Below are positions 7,093 to 10,305 of a DNA stretch of 10,305 bases, one piece after another (the stretch's first letter is position 1; each line of letters opens with the position of its first letter). The translations under genes were made by a program, and so were the position numbers. Under the pieces are notes generated by a model. It was not told the origin of the DNA, did not search any database, and saw only the letters and a program-made list of their open reading frames with translations. This DNA is from Pedobacter sp. UBA1951 (GTDB lineage Bacteria; Bacteroidota; Bacteroidia; Sphingobacteriales; Sphingobacteriaceae), in contig DDEP01000125.1 in the NCBI GenBank assembly GCA_002336465.1, positions 1 to 10,305 of the forward strand. Reading direction: 5' to 3'.

Positions 7093-8403
7093 ATGGGCTG
7101 GGATATATTCTTGACTTTGTTTTTAGTGCTTTTGAACGGTTTTTTTGTAGCCGCCGAATTCTCTATTGTTAAAGTTAGAGGTTCGCAAATTGAAATAAAA
7201 GCAAAGTCGGGAAGTGGCGTTGGCAAGATGGCTAAACATATTGTTAACCATCTTGACGGCTATTTAGCCGCTACTCAGTTAGGTATTACCTTAGCCTCTC
7301 TGGGCTTAGGTTGGGTAGGAGAGAGAGTAATGCACGAAATTATACACGATGCTTTGCTCAATGTTGGATTTAGTGAGAGCTTGATTACATCTATTTCTAC
7401 CGTAATAGCCTTTTCAATCATTACCATAATGCATATTGTATTTGGAGAATTGGCACCCAAAAGCTTGGCTATACAAAGGCCGGTAGCTACTACTTTATTT
7501 GTTGCTTTTCCTTTGCATGCATTTTATATTATAGGCAGACCTATAATTTGGCTGTTAAACGGTTTTGCAACTTTAATACTTAAACCTTTTGGCATTGTTG
7601 CCGGGGGACACGAATCATCTCATAGTACAGAAGAACTACACTATCTGTTAGAGCAAGGTAAAGAAAGTGGTGCTTTAGATACGAATGAGCATGAAATGAT
7701 TAAAAACGTTTTTGATTTTAATGAGCGTGTGGTTAGGAGCATTATGGTTCCTCGTACAAAAATTGCAGGGATAAATATCGATTCGGGAAATAAAGAGGTT
7801 GTGGAAATGATAGTGAAAGAGGGATACTCTCGCTTACCTGTGTACGTGGATACAATGGACAAAATAGTGGGTATAATTCACGCAAAAGATATTTTGCCTT
7901 TACTTGCCGATAATAAAGAATGGGTGTTGAGAGATATTATCAGAAAGGCTTATTTCATACCTGAAACCAAAAAAATTAACGACCTGTTAAGTGAACTTCA
8001 ACTAAAGCGTATTCAAATTGCAATTGTTTTAGATGAGTTTGGAGGTACTGCCGGAATGGTAACCTTAGAAGACATTGTTGAAGAGTTAGTAGGTGAAATT
8101 CAGGACGAATATGATGAGGAAAAACCTATCGTTGAAAAAATATCTGATACAGAATTCATTGTAAATGCCTATGCTACGGTATACGATGTAAATGAGCATT
8201 TACCGCATGATCTTCCGGAAGATGAAGATTTTGATACTGTTGGTGGTCTGGTTTCTCATGCTTTTGGAAAAATCCCTGAAGTGGGAGAGCGAGCAGCATG
8301 TTATGGCTACAATTTTACTGTGCTTAAGAAAACTGAGCATAACATCGAAACCGTAAAGCTAGAAGTAATCATAGATAAACAAGAAATGGTAAATCTGCAT
8401 TAA
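7093..8403 (+). CDS. CNNM/CorC-type transporter-like protein (DUF21, CBS pair, CorC_HlyC domain)
   Basis: This is a membrane protein of the family often labelled hemolysin or CorC/HlyC and now grouped with CNNM Mg2+ transporters. The 436-residue product has an N-terminal DUF21 membrane domain (about 1-170) opening with a helix containing LLNGFFVAAEFSIVKVR and carrying GELAPKSLAIQRP (118-130). A CBS pair follows at about 210-335 with MVPRTKI, YSRLPVY, GIIHAKDIL and VLDEFGGTAGMVTLEDIVEE. The C-terminal CorC_HlyC domain (about 345-430) includes DTVGGLV (381-387). Hemolysis is not implied. Mg2+/Co2+ handling is the family-level expectation, and the true substrate is unknown. The Bacteroidota gliding protein GldE is a paralogue, but gldE usually sits beside gldD, which is not seen here. 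It starts 2 bases after ppa, suggesting coupled translation. Confidence 0.93.
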   Translation: MGWDIFLTLFLVLLNGFFVAAEFSIVKVRGSQIEIKAKSGSGVGKMAKHIVNHLDGYLAATQLGITLASLGLGWVGERVMHEIIHDALLNVGFSESLITSISTVIAFSIITIMHIVFGELAPKSLAIQRPVATTLFVAFPLHAFYIIGRPIIWLLNGFATLILKPFGIVAGGHESSHSTEELHYLLEQGKESGALDTNEHEMIKNVFDFNERVVRSIMVPRTKIAGINIDSGNKEVVEMIVKEGYSRLPVYVDTMDKIVGIIHAKDILPLLADNKEWVLRDIIRKAYFIPETKKINDLLSELQLKRIQIAIVLDEFGGTAGMVTLEDIVEELVGEIQDEYDEEKPIVEKISDTEFIVNAYATVYDVNEHLPHDLPEDEDFDTVGGLVSHAFGKIPEVGERAACYGYNFTVLKKTEHNIETVKLEVIIDKQEMVNLH

Positions 8404-8413
8404 ATTTAGATTT

Positions 8414-9118
8414 ATGCATTTATTTTACACGCCCGATTTAACAAGCAATACTTATACTTTAAGCGAAGAAGAAAGTAAACACTGTAGTAAAGTTTTAAGG
8501 CTCGGCGTAGGTGATATCGTGCATTTGATTGATGGAATAGGGGGCTTATATGAAGCAGAAATTACAGCAGTAAATAAGCGTAACGTAGATCTGAAAATCA
8601 TTAACCATATAAAAGATTATGGCAAGAGAGATTTTCATGTTCATATTGCCATAGCGCCTACTAAAAATATCGATAGGTTTGAATGGTTCCTCGAAAAAGC
8701 AACCGAAATAGGCATAGATGAAATTACACCTATCATTTGTGAAAGATCAGAGCGAAAAATAATTAAGGCGGATCGTTTAGAAAAAGTAATCACATCTGCT
8801 GTTAAGCAATCTATTAAAGCTTATCATCCAAAGTTAAATGAAGCCATAAGCTTGCAGGAGTTTTTACAGAAAGCAAAAGCCGAAAATAAACTGATTGCTC
8901 ATTGTTTGGATGAAGATGATAAGCAATATATCCATACCCTGGTTAAGAGCCGGCAATCATATTTAATATTAATTGGTCCAGAAGGCGATTTTTCTCCTGC
9001 CGAAATAACTGCAGCTTTGCAAAATGGTTATAAACCGGTAACTTTAGGCAACACACGCCTCAGAACTGAAACAGCAGGACTGGCCGCGTGTTTTGAGCTA
9101 AACTATATCAATAGATGA
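8414..9118 (+). CDS. rsmE: 16S rRNA (uracil(1498)-N3)-methyltransferase RsmE
   Basis: RsmE uses S-adenosylmethionine to methylate N3 of U1498 in 16S rRNA, near the decoding site of the small ribosomal subunit. The 234-residue product has the usual length. The N-terminal PUA-like RNA-binding part (about 1-70) contains ESKHCSKVLRLGVGD. The C-terminal SPOUT domain carries TKNIDRFEWFLEKATEIGID (83-102), the R-S-E-R stretch at 111-114, AVKQSIKAYHPKL (129-141), and the knot motifs LIGPEGDFSPAEI (186-198) and LGNTRLRTETAGLAA (211-225), which form the cofactor pocket in the family. KQS.KA replaces the common KQS.RA, a conservative change. It begins 10 bases after the CNNM-like gene, and its stop overlaps the next start as ATGA. 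Confidence 0.96.
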   Translation: MHLFYTPDLTSNTYTLSEEESKHCSKVLRLGVGDIVHLIDGIGGLYEAEITAVNKRNVDLKIINHIKDYGKRDFHVHIAIAPTKNIDRFEWFLEKATEIGIDEITPIICERSERKIIKADRLEKVITSAVKQSIKAYHPKLNEAISLQEFLQKAKAENKLIAHCLDEDDKQYIHTLVKSRQSYLILIGPEGDFSPAEITAALQNGYKPVTLGNTRLRTETAGLAACFELNYINR

Positions 9119-9840
9119 ATCAATTTAAGGTTGGCAGTATTAAGATTACTACTCTAGGCTATCTTTACAGAAGTATAAAGCCTAAATGGTGGGGCTGCTT
9201 GTTCTCTGTCCTGTTGATTTTCTCTTTGATGGGTTTTGTAACTCCATCTTATAAAATGGCCAAGCTTAAATATAATGGTGGCGGAGATTGGTACGCCAAT
9301 CGTACGGCACTTCCCAACCTAATTGAATTTTGTAATAAGAACCTATCTACAAATTTTTATGCTGCCGAAGATGTGGTAGATGTGGGAAGTGAAGAATTAT
9401 ATAATTATTCATTCATCTATATGACCGGACATGGCAACGTGGTTTTTAGCGATGCTGAAGCATTAAATTTGCGCAAATATCTAATCGGTGGCGGTTTTCT
9501 GCATATAGACGATAATTACGGCCTTGATAAGTTTATAAGACCTCAGATGAAAAAGGTATTTCCCGAATTGGATTTTGTAGAGTTGCCGCCAAATCATAAA
9601 ATATATAATCAAAAATTTAAGTTTCCGGGCGGATTACCAAAGATTCACGAACACGATAATAAAAGGCCTCAAGGCTTTGCACTGATTTATAAAGGCAGGA
9701 TGGTTTGTTATTATACTTATGAGTGCGATTTAGGCAACGGTTGGGAAGACTTTGGTACTTATCCTTCAGATACTCAAGAAACTCGTTTAAAAGCCTTAAA
9801 AATGGGCGCCAACTTAATTCAATACGCATTAACCAATTGA
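9115..9840 (+). CDS. DUF4159 domain protein with N-terminal membrane anchor or signal
   Basis: The function is unknown. The 241-residue product has a 25-residue basic N-terminus, a hydrophobic segment at about 26-43 (GCLFSVLLIFSLMGFV), and then a DUF4159-type domain from about residue 50 to the end. Recognisable stretches are KLKYNGGGDWYANRTALPNL (50-69), IYMTGHGNVVFS (101-112), YLIGGGFLHIDDNYGLDKFI (122-141), FPGGLPKIHEHD (170-181), YYTYECDLGNGWED (199-212) and ALKMGANLIQYA (227-238). The hydrophobic segment suggests export to the periplasm or anchoring there. No cysteine follows it in a lipobox-like setting. The internal Met at 39 would remove most of the segment, so the first ATG is preferred. 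The ATGA overlap with rsmE indicates translational coupling. DUF4159 folds have been likened to class I glutamine amidotransferase-like domains, but no catalytic triad is evident to me. Confidence 0.85.
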   Translation: MNQFKVGSIKITTLGYLYRSIKPKWWGCLFSVLLIFSLMGFVTPSYKMAKLKYNGGGDWYANRTALPNLIEFCNKNLSTNFYAAEDVVDVGSEELYNYSFIYMTGHGNVVFSDAEALNLRKYLIGGGFLHIDDNYGLDKFIRPQMKKVFPELDFVELPPNHKIYNQKFKFPGGLPKIHEHDNKRPQGFALIYKGRMVCYYTYECDLGNGWEDFGTYPSDTQETRLKALKMGANLIQYALTN

Positions 9841-9841
9841 T

Positions 9842-10305
9842 ATGAACCAAGTAAAAGTAAATGGTAATTTTAATTACGATATTTCAATAAATAATAAAGA
9901 GATTAGGGTAGAGGATCAAGTTATTGATATAGATCAGGTAAAGGTAAACAATCATGTAACCCATATTCTTCATAATGGCAAATCATATACTGTAGAGGTT
10001 ATTGCATTAAACAAGGATGAGAAAGAGGCTACGATAAAAGTTAACAATAATATTTATCAGGTTACGGTTAAAGACCAGTATGATCAGTTGTTAAAGCAAT
10101 TAGGTCTAGAAAATATGACCTCAAATAAAGTTTCTCAAATTAAAGCGCCAATGCCGGGGCTGGTGCTGAACATATTGGTACAGGCAGGAGAAGAAGTTAA
10201 AAAGGGAGATAGCCTTCTTGTGCTCGAAGCCATGAAAATGGAGAATATGATTAAATCGCCAACAGACGGAACGATAAAAAAGATAGAAGTTAAGCAAGGC
10301 GATAA
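9842..10305 (+). CDS. Biotin carboxyl carrier-type protein (biotin/lipoyl attachment domain), 3' end cut by window
   Basis: An open frame from the ATG at 9842 runs 154 codons to the window edge without a stop. The C-terminal part (about 98-154) is a biotinyl domain: APMPGLVLNILVQAGEEVKKGD followed by LLVLEAMKMENMIKSPTDGT, with the biotin-accepting lysine at residue 132 inside EAMKMEN. Residues 1-95 form a polar, beta-rich segment (for example HNGKSYTVEV and NNNIYQVTV), as seen in carrier subunits or alpha-subunit tails of acyl-CoA or decarboxylase-type carboxylases. It would carry CO2 on biotin between a biotin carboxylase and a carboxyltransferase, but which enzyme is not visible. The pattern suggests only a few to about 15 residues are missing. 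It starts 1 base after the DUF4159 stop, suggesting one transcript. Confidence 0.9.
   Translation, partial: MNQVKVNGNFNYDISINNKEIRVEDQVIDIDQVKVNNHVTHILHNGKSYTVEVIALNKDEKEATIKVNNNIYQVTVKDQYDQLLKQLGLENMTSNKVSQIKAPMPGLVLNILVQAGEEVKKGDSLLVLEAMKMENMIKSPTDGTIKKIEVKQGD

Noticed and set aside
7275..7862. Two minus-strand open frames (7275-7460 and 7641-7862)
   Set aside because: Both are antisense to the CNNM/CorC-like gene, whose DUF21 and CBS motifs are clear. The antisense products show nothing recognisable.
8396..8418. Inverted repeat TGCAT/ATGCA across the CNNM-like stop and the rsmE start
   Set aside because: Only five terminal pairs plus two isolated pairs match in very AT-rich sequence. This is too weak to propose start-codon sequestration.
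9617..9850. 77-codon minus-strand open frame near the DUF4159 gene end
   Set aside because: Antisense to the conserved C-terminal DUF4159 motifs. It would overlap two tightly packed plus-strand genes.

Overview
The window reads as a stretch of a Bacteroidota chromosome, most likely a Sphingobacteriaceae-type organism (Pedobacter or Mucilaginibacter relatives). This is inferred from the AT-rich sequence, A/T-rich leaders without clear Shine-Dalgarno motifs, and protein sequences that look like that phylum. I could not run a search, so the taxon is provisional. Every gene lies on the + strand with almost no intergenic space.

Layout. Positions 1-186 hold a repeat block: two identical 56-bp tandem units, a partial third unit, and an inverted copy of the repeat head that could form a long hairpin. 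Positions 217-5823 are the membrane-arm half of a complex I (NADH:quinone oxidoreductase) operon, in the order nuoJ, nuoK, nuoL, nuoM, nuoN. The key charged channel residues are intact in all three antiporter-like subunits. The upstream part of the operon (nuoI and earlier genes) should lie before position 1, so the repeat block probably sits inside the operon, between nuoI and nuoJ.

From 5872 to the end there is a second tight run. It encodes a DedA-family membrane protein, a family I inorganic pyrophosphatase (ppa), a CNNM/CorC-type (DUF21 plus CBS) membrane protein, the 16S rRNA methyltransferase RsmE, a DUF4159 protein with an N-terminal membrane anchor or signal, and the start of a biotin carboxyl carrier-type protein cut by the window end. 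Spacing of 22, 2, 10, -4 and 1 bp suggests co-transcription and partly coupled translation.

How the genes work together. The nuo genes encode the proton-pumping membrane module of respiration. The second run mixes envelope, ion, phosphate and translation housekeeping functions with no single evident pathway. I see no mobile element, CRISPR array, RNA gene or defence system. I see no convincing new multi-gene system. The points most worth a second look are the repeat block inside the respiratory operon and the uncharacterised DUF4159 gene translationally coupled to rsmE.
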